From NCBI GenBank assembly GCA_964653715.1, contig CAZZGX010000028.1, forward strand, positions 1 through 5,006: a stretch of DNA of 5,006 nucleotides, given 5' to 3'. The notes beneath the pieces were generated by a model. That model was given only the letters and a program-made list of their open reading frames with translations. It was not told the origin of the DNA and made no database searches. The DNA comes from CAZZGX01 sp964653715 (GTDB lineage Bacteria; Patescibacteriota; Minisyncoccia; Ryanbacterales; GWA2-47-10b). Below, in pieces: positions 1-4,254 of the stretch. Within the stretch, counting starts at the first letter, position 1. Every line of letters begins with the position of its first letter. The position numbers and the translations under genes were made by a program.

Positions 1-57
1 TATGTTTCTGATGACAAAGCGGGGGTTGTGTATAAAATCTCTTACCCTAAAATATGA
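1..57 (+). CDS. C-terminal end of a probable PQQ-dependent sugar (glucose/sorbosone) dehydrogenase, partial
   Basis: Frame 1 is open from the window edge and encodes 18 residues, YVSDDKAGVVYKISYPKI, before a TGA at 55-57. The pattern VSDD-x-AG-V/I-Y-x-I-S-Y is what I know as the closing blade of soluble PQQ-dependent aldose/sorbosone dehydrogenases, which are six-bladed beta-propellers that oxidise sugars outside the cytoplasm. Everything upstream, including the catalytic residues, lies outside the window, so activity cannot be judged. The stop overlaps the next start as ATGA (54-57), which suggests translational coupling with the membrane protein that follows. The reading frame and stop are seen directly. 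The family call rests on a short tail and could fail, although the motif is distinctive. Confidence 0.68.
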   Translation, partial: YVSDDKAGVVYKISYPKI

Positions 58-428
58 AAAAATGGTTGATTCTTTTTGTCGGCGCTTTTCTTCTTAACGC
101 GCTATGGGAGAATCTTCATTCGATTTTTTATACAAAGTATAGAGGTGGTTCTATTACAGAGTTTATCTTGCTGAGGGCGGCGCTGGTGGATGCTTTTTAT
201 ATTTTATTTCTTGCGCTCGCTGCCCGTTGGTTTCAAAAGCCATGGATGATGGTCATCGGAGGATTTTTGCTTGCGGTTGGTATTGAAGTTTGGGCGCTCG
301 GGACTTCGCGCTGGGCGTACGCTTCCTCTATGCCTCTTTTGCCGATTCTGGACGTGGGGCTTTTACCAGTACTCCAGCTCGCCGCTACCGGATATCTCAT
401 CTACCTTCTTGTATTTTGCCGAAAATAG
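54..428 (+). CDS. Small four-helix membrane protein of unknown function
   Basis: The product is 124 residues and mostly hydrophobic. Likely membrane segments are at residues 3-18, 41-59, 63-83 and 94-121. The N-terminus carries NALWENLH (15-22), and the second half has a TSRWAY...MP...P....GLLPVLQL arrangement (84-110). I associate a W-x-Y-x(3)-MP...G..P..Q pattern with uncharacterised bacterial inner-membrane proteins, but I cannot name a family or reaction. The start at 54 overlaps the stop of the sugar dehydrogenase as ATGA, and no Shine-Dalgarno sequence precedes it, so translation is probably coupled to the upstream gene. The next gene begins about 32 nt after the stop. A TATAAAAT string at 31-38 could be a -10 box, but it lies inside upstream coding sequence and has no convincing -35. 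The gene is probably real; its function is unknown. Confidence 0.82.
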   Translation: MKKWLILFVGAFLLNALWENLHSIFYTKYRGGSITEFILLRAALVDAFYILFLALAARWFQKPWMMVIGGFLLAVGIEVWALGTSRWAYASSMPLLPILDVGLLPVLQLAATGYLIYLLVFCRK

Positions 429-444
429 ACTTTTTTACATCTGT

Positions 445-453
445 TGCTATGAT
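445..453 (+). promoter_or_regulatory. Extended -10 promoter element placed for a leaderless start at 461
   Basis: The string TGCTATGAT matches an extended -10 (TGnTATAAT) with one mismatch. Its last base is 7 nt before the ATG at 461, so transcription would begin at or next to that start codon. No Shine-Dalgarno sequence precedes 449, 452 or 461, which fits a leaderless message. No good -35 is visible: TAGACT at 427-432 would need a short 15 bp spacer. This element is the main reason for choosing 461 over the in-frame ATGs at 449 and 452, which lie inside the box itself. Confidence 0.5.
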
Positions 454-460
454 GAAAACT

Positions 461-2530
461 ATGAATAAATTTGTATCCATACTCGTTGTACTCGTCCTTA
501 TCATGGGTGGTTGGTATTTTTTGCGATCTTCTCCGACCCCCAATATTGAGATAACCACAATCGATGCTCATAAAACCATTGACGGCAATTATTCGATTGA
601 GAAAAATCAAAAGACAATCCTTAAAAATGGCGCAACGCTTACCATTGCTGGGGATCTGGATCTCTCGGGGACTCTCGAATGCGACGGAGGGCCGCTTGCC
701 GTTACGGTCAAAGGAAACGCCACGATCAATTCAACGCTTCTCTGCGCGCGAAAAGATCTGGGCGACAACGATCTTGCTGCCGGAATTACGCTGATTGTCA
801 AAGGAAGTTTGAAGTTTAGCCCTGACGCGACTATTGTCTCAAACGGCCATGTACAAATTGCAAGCGACGAATCATCGGTACTCAAATCACAAAGCGATAT
901 AGATGCGGTATATGAGGATACGGCAAAAGATTCAGGGAGCGGGCCGCGTATCGGACCCTTTGTCTCTGCAAATCCTCTTCAAAATGTTTCTCAAAAAGTT
1001 GTGTACCGGGCCGTGCCCGCTTCCTATGCCGACCGTATAACGCTTATTCCTATTGCCCACGCGCAACAGCCGAGCGACGATCAAGGTACTGTTGTCCCTA
1101 ATATAATCTTGAGCGGGCATTGGTATGTGGGAGCGGGGGGTAATCCGCCTCCTGGGCTTGATATCCCGACACCGCCCAAGGGTGTGCGTAAAATTATATT
1201 GAATTTTGATTTTGGCGCGGGTGGTAATGTTGACCTCAAGAATTTCTATTTGGCGGGGCCTTCCGGTCGTGACGGAGAAGATGACATAGGCAAGAGTTGC
1301 AACGCGCGTGGCACAAAAGGAGAAGACGCGTTTCGTATGCGTGTTAAAGCGGCAAATATTTCACTAAATAATTTTACGCTTGAGCTTGGAAACGGCGGCA
1401 AAGGGGGAGACGCCGAAACCATAAAAGATTGCGATCCGGGTATCGCCAAGGGTGGTGACGGCGGAGAAGCGGGGAATTTTAAAATGACGGCGGCTGGCTC
1501 TATCAACATCGCGTCGTTTCGTATTATTCCGGGGAGTGGTGGTGGCGGGGGCGAGGCAACAGCCCAAGGAAAAGACGGTGTGAACGGTTGTCCGGGGAAG
1601 AAAGGAGGAGATGCGACCGCAACAGGTGGCAACGGAGGAAAAAATAAAAAAGAACTTGCTGCTGATGGAGCGGTTGCGGGAATTTCAAATGTTACTATTG
1701 ACCGCGTGGACGGTGGGATCGGCGGACTTGCTCGCGTGAAACCCGGCGTAGGCGGGAGTGGTACTGGTTGCAACTGTGCCGGTGGCAAAGGCGGAAACGG
1801 TACTGCGACGGGCGGAACAGGAGGTGATGCGTCAGTGAAAGTTATTGGAGGCACCGGTGAGGCTTATGGAGGCGACGGAGGTGATGCCGATTCGCACGGC
1901 GGTACGGGAGGTGCCGGCGGCAACTGTCCCTTGAAACCATCTGGCGGAAACGGTGGGCGGGGAGGAGATGCTAAATCAAAAGAAGGACAGCCAGGCAAAG
2001 GAACTTCAGGTGATGGTCAGCCTGGAGCAGTTAAAGATGAAACGGGTGGTGACGGTGGTAATGGCGGGAGCGGGTGCGGACCTGGTGGTGGTGGGAAAGG
2101 TGGGAGCGGGAAACCGCCTGGAAACGATGGCAAGCCCGGAGAAAAAATTTGCCCGGAGGTCAAAAATAAAACCGGAACAACTGTTACTCCACCTCCGCCA
2201 CCTGCCTCGCCTGGCGCGAGTCAAGGCGGGCCTCCACCAACTGGTGGCACGACCACAGGCGGGGGTACGACAATTCAACCCTCGCCACCACCTCCGAGCG
2301 AAACAATAAATAGAATTTCTGTTATTCAATATGGAAACAGATATCTTCCCGTTGACCAGCTGATTCAAGAAGGCGACCACGGCTACGGAGGGTGCGGCGA
2401 GCTTCATTGGCACGCAGTCACAGGGGCCGTAAAAGCGACCGATGGGAGTGTTGTTCCTGACCCAGGTCCACCCTGCGGATATGGCACTGTAGCGGGAAGT
2501 CCGGCCATGCAGGTAAACCCTTCCCCGTAA
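461..2530 (+). CDS. Exported, membrane-anchored glycine-rich repeat protein with Pro-rich linker and C-terminal Cys/His module
   Basis: The product is 689 residues. In order, it has a short basic N-terminus and one hydrophobic helix (about 5-22) acting as signal anchor or signal peptide, with no lipobox Cys. Next come short alternating strands such as ATLTIAGDLDLSG and GITLIVKGSLKF (about 40-135), which resemble right-handed beta-helix rungs. Then follow a low-complexity stretch (about 136-215), more strands (243-264), glycine-rich repeats (266-560) with regularly placed cysteines, a Pro/Thr/Gly linker (573-613) and a compact C-terminal module (616-682) with H640, C645, H649, H651 and C672. 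I infer a cell-surface or extracellular structural or adhesive protein; no catalytic motif is seen. Upstream in-frame codons back to 290 are read-through over the previous gene. It may share transcripts with that gene and also have its own promoter at 445-453. The PE-PGRS resemblance is compositional only. Confidence 0.88.
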   Translation: MNKFVSILVVLVLIMGGWYFLRSSPTPNIEITTIDAHKTIDGNYSIEKNQKTILKNGATLTIAGDLDLSGTLECDGGPLAVTVKGNATINSTLLCARKDLGDNDLAAGITLIVKGSLKFSPDATIVSNGHVQIASDESSVLKSQSDIDAVYEDTAKDSGSGPRIGPFVSANPLQNVSQKVVYRAVPASYADRITLIPIAHAQQPSDDQGTVVPNIILSGHWYVGAGGNPPPGLDIPTPPKGVRKIILNFDFGAGGNVDLKNFYLAGPSGRDGEDDIGKSCNARGTKGEDAFRMRVKAANISLNNFTLELGNGGKGGDAETIKDCDPGIAKGGDGGEAGNFKMTAAGSINIASFRIIPGSGGGGGEATAQGKDGVNGCPGKKGGDATATGGNGGKNKKELAADGAVAGISNVTIDRVDGGIGGLARVKPGVGGSGTGCNCAGGKGGNGTATGGTGGDASVKVIGGTGEAYGGDGGDADSHGGTGGAGGNCPLKPSGGNGGRGGDAKSKEGQPGKGTSGDGQPGAVKDETGGDGGNGGSGCGPGGGGKGGSGKPPGNDGKPGEKICPEVKNKTGTTVTPPPPPASPGASQGGPPPTGGTTTGGGTTIQPSPPPPSETINRISVIQYGNRYLPVDQLIQEGDHGYGGCGELHWHAVTGAVKATDGSVVPDPGPPCGYGTVAGSPAMQVNPSP
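1256..2140 (+). repeat. Degenerate glycine-rich repeats (GGxGGxGGDA type) punctuated by cysteines
   Basis: Residues 266-560 of the glycine-rich protein consist of irregular units built from GGNGG, GGKGGD, GGTGGDA and similar blocks. Single cysteines sit near the head of successive blocks (residues 280, 324, 377, 437 and 439, 489, 539, 564), often followed by Pro or Gly and then a GG run. Between blocks, short hydrophobic strands recur, for example ANISLNNFTLELG, SINIASFRIIPG and ISNVTIDRV. This fits a beta-solenoid with glycine-rich turns, possibly cross-linked by disulfides, although pairing cannot be inferred. The DNA repeats are not exact, so the array is old or under selection for composition. 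The strand is strongly G-rich, which creates a long spurious proline-rich frame on the other strand. Confidence 0.8.
2306..2506 (+). other. C-terminal Cys/His module of the glycine-rich protein (possible metal-binding domain)
   Basis: Residues 616-682 form a compact segment after the Pro-rich linker. Key positions are H640, C645, the HWH triplet 649-651, then TDGSVVPDPG and a closing CGYG with C672. Two Cys and three His in about 33 residues could bind a metal, or the two Cys could form a disulfide. From memory, similar CG-x(2)-HWH ... DG ... DP ... CG[FY]G tails occur at the ends of other exported CPR proteins. I cannot name a curated domain. Its position beyond a flexible linker suggests a separately folded surface-displayed or sorting module. 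Confidence 0.5.
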
Positions 2531-2537
2531 CTCCAGT

Positions 2538-2580
2538 AAAAAAACACCGCTCTCGGTTGGGAGCGGTTTCGTATAGTTTT
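2538..2580. terminator. Bidirectional intrinsic terminator between convergent genes
   Basis: A 9 bp stem pairs 2546-2554 with 2559-2567 around a GGTT tetraloop, with one G-T wobble at 2553:2560. On the minus strand it is followed by seven T residues (2538-2544 read as complement), an excellent terminator for the gene ending at 2584. On the plus strand the tail is weaker (TTTC, then GTATAGTTTT), but it lies only 15 nt after the stop of the glycine-rich gene. It is nearly identical to the hairpin at 3843-3875. Confidence 0.85.
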
Positions 2581-2583
2581 GGG

Positions 2584-2982
2584 TTAGTGTACGGCTGATA
2601 GTGTGCCGCCTGGATTGGTCGTTTGGCAATATGTAAGTTCTAAATTACTTGCGAGGTTGTGCTTACTGTAGGATTCAGCACGCGCGCAGAGAACTTGTAT
2701 GATTTTTGTAGCAATAGAGAACGATTGTAGTCCGTACGCTGTTACGTGGCCTTCACATACAATCCGTGGACTACCTTTTTCTTTCTTAATGCGTACATCA
2801 ACGTCACAGGGCAAGATTTCCAAAACTAGTATCACTGCTTCGATTTTGCCAATGAGATATCGTTGCCGACATCGCTGTTCCAGGTTCCCAGCCGTCACTA
2901 TGTCTCTCTGAAGCTTTCCTTTAAATTTCCAGCTGCCTGCTGGCATATCTTCATCGCGCATTTGATGAATTTCTATCCCCAT
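2584..2982 (-). CDS. Hypothetical protein, 132 residues, unrecognised
   Basis: I do not recognise this protein. It has no signal peptide or clear membrane helix. Residues 33-57 look like an amphipathic helix (QRCRQRYLIGKIEAVILVLE), followed by probable strands (VDVRIKKEKG, RIVCEGHVTAYG) and a second helix (FSIATKIIQVLCARAES). Five cysteines are scattered without a CxxC pair. The start is supported by GGGAGGG at 2987-2993 (minus strand), 4-5 nt from the ATG. The stop lies 17 nt from a strong minus-strand terminator hairpin. Together these bracket a real gene despite the lack of homology. It lies 74 nt downstream of the prepilin gene on the same strand, with a weak possible terminator between them. 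It may be cotranscribed, but there is no evidence that it works in pilus assembly. Confidence 0.72.
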   Translation of the reverse strand: MGIEIHQMRDEDMPAGSWKFKGKLQRDIVTAGNLEQRCRQRYLIGKIEAVILVLEILPCDVDVRIKKEKGSPRIVCEGHVTAYGLQSFSIATKIIQVLCARAESYSKHNLASNLELTYCQTTNPGGTLSAVH

Positions 2983-2986
2983 AAGA

Positions 2987-2993
2987 CCCTCCC
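2987..2993 (-). promoter_or_regulatory. Ribosome binding site of the 132-residue protein gene
   Basis: Read on the minus strand, GGGAGGG followed by TCTT precedes the ATG at 2982, a good Shine-Dalgarno match at workable spacing. It fixes the start and contrasts with the neighbouring prepilin gene, which has none. Confidence 0.7.
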
Positions 2994-3020
2994 AAGTGCA
3001 GGTTCTTCGAGGACTTTAGC

Positions 3021-3043
3021 AAAAAAAGCTCAATTTTGCAAGC
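3021..3043 (-). terminator. Weak possible terminator after the prepilin gene
   Basis: On the minus strand a short imperfect stem (GCTT with GAGC, 3040-3043 against 3028-3031, including a wobble) is followed by seven T residues (3021-3027). The T-run is good but the stem is short. It may reduce rather than end transcription into the 132-residue gene. Confidence 0.3.
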
Positions 3044-3056
3044 AAAGAGACGGAGT

Positions 3057-3569
3057 TTATTGGTAATTTATACCCTTGCAATAAAAGGCAGTTTCAGGGT
3101 ATCCCGCGGCATTATAGCACGGGGCTCCGTCCCCCTTGAATCTTGTTTCATCGAGCTCGGTGGAACGTATCACTATGGTATAGCCTTGAGCGCCATTTTT
3201 CCTATTATAGACATAGCAATGATCGGGGATGAGACCGAGGGGATCATGCGGCACTTCAGACATGTAGGGCGCTAGATAATCGCCTAGGTACGCTGTCCCT
3301 GGTGAGTCGAAGCATCTCTTCGCGGGGTCGCTCTGAAAGGGATTATCGACGGCTTGTGATACGTCCGGATATGATCCATTATCAATATAATAGAGTTCAA
3401 GCACGTTTTGATAGGATCTGATATCAGCAATCCGTCTCGTATCACGCACCAGTAGCCTTGCCCGATTCACGGCCGCAAGAATCGTGCTCGCGAGAATTCC
3501 TATAATCGCGACTACCATAAGGAGTTCGATAAGGGTAAATCCTCTTTCCCAATATATTTTCCTCCTCAT
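3057..3569 (-). CDS. Type IV prepilin-like / class III signal peptide protein (pseudopilin family)
   Basis: From the ATG at 3569 the product is 170 residues. The basic leader MRRKIYWERG is cut after Gly10, and the mature N-terminus begins FTLIELLMVVAIIGIL, with Glu at mature position 5 as in type IV pilins and GspG-type pseudopilins. PilD-like prepilin peptidase would cleave and N-methylate it. After the helix come YYIDNGSYPD (60-69) and YMSEVPHDPLG (102-112), which are typical of the GspG/PilA-like globular fold, and four Cys (86, 118, 151, 164) that could form disulfides. The protein would be assembled at the membrane by a pilus or type II secretion-like machine, none of which is encoded here. 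An in-frame GTG at 3578 would add three residues and lies 6 nt after a TAGAAT box, so it could be a leaderless start. There is no Shine-Dalgarno sequence upstream of either start. The AGGAGG just inside the ATG is coding sequence. Confidence 0.9.
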   Translation of the reverse strand: MRRKIYWERGFTLIELLMVVAIIGILASTILAAVNRARLLVRDTRRIADIRSYQNVLELYYIDNGSYPDVSQAVDNPFQSDPAKRCFDSPGTAYLGDYLAPYMSEVPHDPLGLIPDHCYVYNRKNGAQGYTIVIRSTELDETRFKGDGAPCYNAAGYPETAFYCKGINYQ

Positions 3570-3583
3570 AATGGTCACAACAA

Positions 3584-3590
3584 TATTCTA
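3584..3590. promoter_or_regulatory. Overlapping divergent -10 boxes between the prepilin gene and the NUDIX remnant
   Basis: The sequence TATTCTA reads as TATTCT on the plus strand (3584-3589), 7 nt before the NUDIX ATG at 3597. It reads as TAGAAT on the minus strand (3590-3585), 6 nt before the GTG at 3578. Each is one mismatch from TATAAT in a position that would give leaderless or near-leaderless transcripts. No clear -35 is seen on either side, so this is a proposal from spacing and symmetry. Confidence 0.35.
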
Positions 3591-3596
3591 TCATTT

Positions 3597-3742
3597 ATGA
3601 AACAAGTCGCACTATTTATTGGATTGAACCGAGAAGGGAAAGTGTTATTGCAACATAAGACCGCTGACGCTCCTAATAGCGCCAATCTTTGCCAATGAAT
3701 AAAAATCACCTCAATATCGTAAGCTCATTTCTTGAAGGGTAA
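3597..3742 (+). pseudogene. NUDIX hydrolase remnant (N-terminal fragment)
   Basis: An ATG at 3597 opens a 33-codon frame ending at a TGA at 3696. It reads MKQVALFIGLNREGKVLLQH and then KTADAPNSANLCQ. This matches the first strands of NUDIX proteins, where GKVLLQHRT-x-DAP...W normally leads into GGG-x-E-x-GE. The NUDIX box (GX5EX7REUXEEXGU) is absent, so no hydrolase activity is expected. A second short frame from the overlapping ATG at 3695 to the TAA at 3740 gives NHLNIVSSFLEG near its end. This might be the tail of the same gene after internal deletion and frame change, but that part is speculative. It could instead be a real small peptide gene, since a -10-like box sits 7 nt before its start. 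Confidence 0.6.
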
Positions 3743-3814
3743 GTTCAACAAGTAAGCGCACCAGCTCTACGCCACGGAACGACAACTCGCATCCCGCGTG
3801 CCCGTCTGAAGCTT

Positions 3815-3838
3815 AAAAGCAAAGGTGGGCTTTTTTTT
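3815..3838 (+). terminator. Weak plus-strand terminator after the remnant zone
   Basis: AAAAGC (3815-3820) pairs with GCTTTT (3829-3834) around an 8 nt loop and runs into eight T residues (3831-3838). The stem is short and AT-rich, but the T-run is long. It fits the old end of the NUDIX transcription unit. The 3743-3814 stretch before it contains nothing I can identify. Confidence 0.42.
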
Positions 3839-3842
3839 ATTT

Positions 3843-3875
3843 AAAAAAACACCGCTCTCGGCTGAGGGCGGTTTC
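3843..3875 (-). terminator. Intrinsic terminator of the 82-residue protein gene
   Basis: A 9 bp stem pairs 3851-3859 with 3864-3872 around a GGCT tetraloop. On the minus strand it is followed by a seven-T run (complement of 3843-3849). It begins about 10 nt after the stop at 3882. It matches the hairpin at 2538-2570 at 30 of 33 positions. Confidence 0.82.
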
Positions 3876-3881
3876 AAAAGT

Positions 3882-4130
3882 TCATTTTGATTTTCTGATG
3901 GGTACGACTTTGCTTTTTTGTTCAGGCGGCTGCGGTTCTATTTGATACAAACGTTTTTTCTTTTCAATGTTTAAATAACGAACGCAATTCTGGCAGTCAT
4001 CTTCTTCCTTTCCTGGCCGCATATGTTTCATTGCTCGGAGCATTGCATCCACGGCTTCCTGCTTTTTTGGAGAATTGAAAAAGGTATTGATAAAACTACG
4101 CGCCTGAAGGCACGTATAGTTCCGGGGCAT
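3882..4130 (-). CDS. Small hypothetical protein with CxxC pair, 82 residues
   Basis: I do not recognise this protein. It is hydrophilic and basic, with no signal or membrane segment, so probably cytoplasmic. Residues 8-43 look helical (LQARSFINTFFNS, KQEAVDAMLRAMKHM). They are followed by EEDDCQNCVRYL, with C46 and C49 in a CxxC arrangement, a Lys-rich stretch, and a probably disordered tail (PQPPEQKSKVVPIRKSK). With C7 and H36, a metal site is possible but unproven: one CxxC alone is not a zinc ribbon. The gene is well bounded, with a consensus ribosome binding site 7 nt upstream, a promoter before it, and a strong terminator just after the stop. Its self-contained transcription unit argues for a real, independently regulated small protein. 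The basic tail would allow nucleic-acid or ribosome contact, but that is inference only. Confidence 0.75.
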   Translation of the reverse strand: MPRNYTCLQARSFINTFFNSPKKQEAVDAMLRAMKHMRPGKEEDDCQNCVRYLNIEKKKRLYQIEPQPPEQKSKVVPIRKSK

Positions 4131-4136
4131 GTTTCT

Positions 4137-4144
4137 ACCTCCTT
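4137..4144 (-). promoter_or_regulatory. Consensus ribosome binding site of the 82-residue protein gene
   Basis: Read on the minus strand, AAGGAGGT is a perfect anti-Shine-Dalgarno match, with 7 nt between AGGAGG and the ATG at 4130. It fixes this start and is the strongest site in the window. Confidence 0.85.
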
Positions 4145-4152
4145 AAGTAATC

Positions 4153-4188
4153 TGTGCCAATTTAAGCATGCACAATAATTTTTTTCAA
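4153..4188 (-). promoter_or_regulatory. Sigma-70-like promoter with overlapping dyad, 82-residue protein gene
   Basis: On the minus strand, TTGAAA (4188-4183) is one mismatch from TTGACA. It is followed by exactly 17 bp and then TTAAAT (4165-4160), with TGC directly upstream as an extended -10. The start of transcription would be near 4153, about 10 nt before the ribosome binding site. A dyad TGTGC-12 bp-GCACA (4153-4157 and 4170-4174) spans the -10 and could be an operator. With 5 bp arms it could also be chance. Confidence 0.5.
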
Positions 4189-4198
4189 ACCCATCAAT

Positions 4199-4227
4199 AA
4201 GCGGCTCTCCAAAGCCGCTTTTTTTAT
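4199..4227 (+). terminator. Plus-strand intrinsic terminator upstream of tgt
   Basis: AAGCGGCT (4199-4206) pairs perfectly with AGCCGCTT (4213-4220) around CTCCAA and runs into a seven-T tract (4219-4225). It is oriented for the plus strand, yet the nearest plus-strand coding remnant ends at 3698-3742 with another terminator in between. It therefore looks orphaned. It may insulate tgt, end antisense transcription through the 82-residue gene, or end a short RNA. Confidence 0.8.
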
Positions 4228-4229
4228 TT

Positions 4230-4246
4230 TATAAAATCGATACAAT
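4230..4246 (+). promoter_or_regulatory. Possible -10 elements for tgt
   Basis: TACAAT (4241-4246) is one mismatch from consensus and ends 8 nt before the ATG at 4255, which would give a leaderless or near-leaderless message. TATAAAAT (4230-4237) is an alternative giving a leader of roughly 10-12 nt. Neither has a clear -35, and no Shine-Dalgarno sequence precedes the ATG. Confidence 0.35.
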
Positions 4247-4254
4247 AAAGTTCC

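Noticed and set aside
290..460. N-terminal extension of the glycine-rich protein to an ATG-like start at 290
   Set aside because: The extra residues lie inside the well-supported membrane protein gene in another frame, while a signal-anchor N-terminus and -10 box sit exactly at 461.
1246..1854. Long minus-strand open frame rich in Pro, Ser and Ala (202 residues)
   Set aside because: It is the antisense shadow of the GGxGG codons: the complement of Gly-rich codons gives Pro-rich frames without stops. It has no ribosome binding site or independent motif.
1256..2140. CRISPR array or tandem DNA satellite in the repetitive G-rich segment
   Set aside because: The periodicity is at protein level (Gly blocks) and irregular in DNA. 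There are no constant repeats with unique spacers.
2006..2629. Minus-strand frame of 207 residues across the end of the glycine-rich gene
   Set aside because: It runs through the bidirectional terminator and overlaps the better-supported minus-strand gene ending at 2584. Its composition (Arg/Trp/Pro-rich) is that of a shadow frame.
3553..3569. AGGAGG near 3561-3566 (minus strand) as the prepilin ribosome binding site
   Set aside because: It lies inside the coding sequence after the ATG (two Arg codons). The TTG 8 nt downstream is out of frame with the prepilin motif.
3736..3770. tRNA T-arm-like GTTCAAC at 3743-3749
   Set aside because: The flanking bases do not pair as a T-stem, and no acceptor, D-arm or anticodon arm can be built around it.
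3750..3835. Minus-strand frame reading ELVRLLVELTLQEMSLRY toward 3710
   Set aside because: It is about 35 codons after a stop, with no ATG or ribosome binding site. The sequence is peptide-like but too short to support as a gene remnant.
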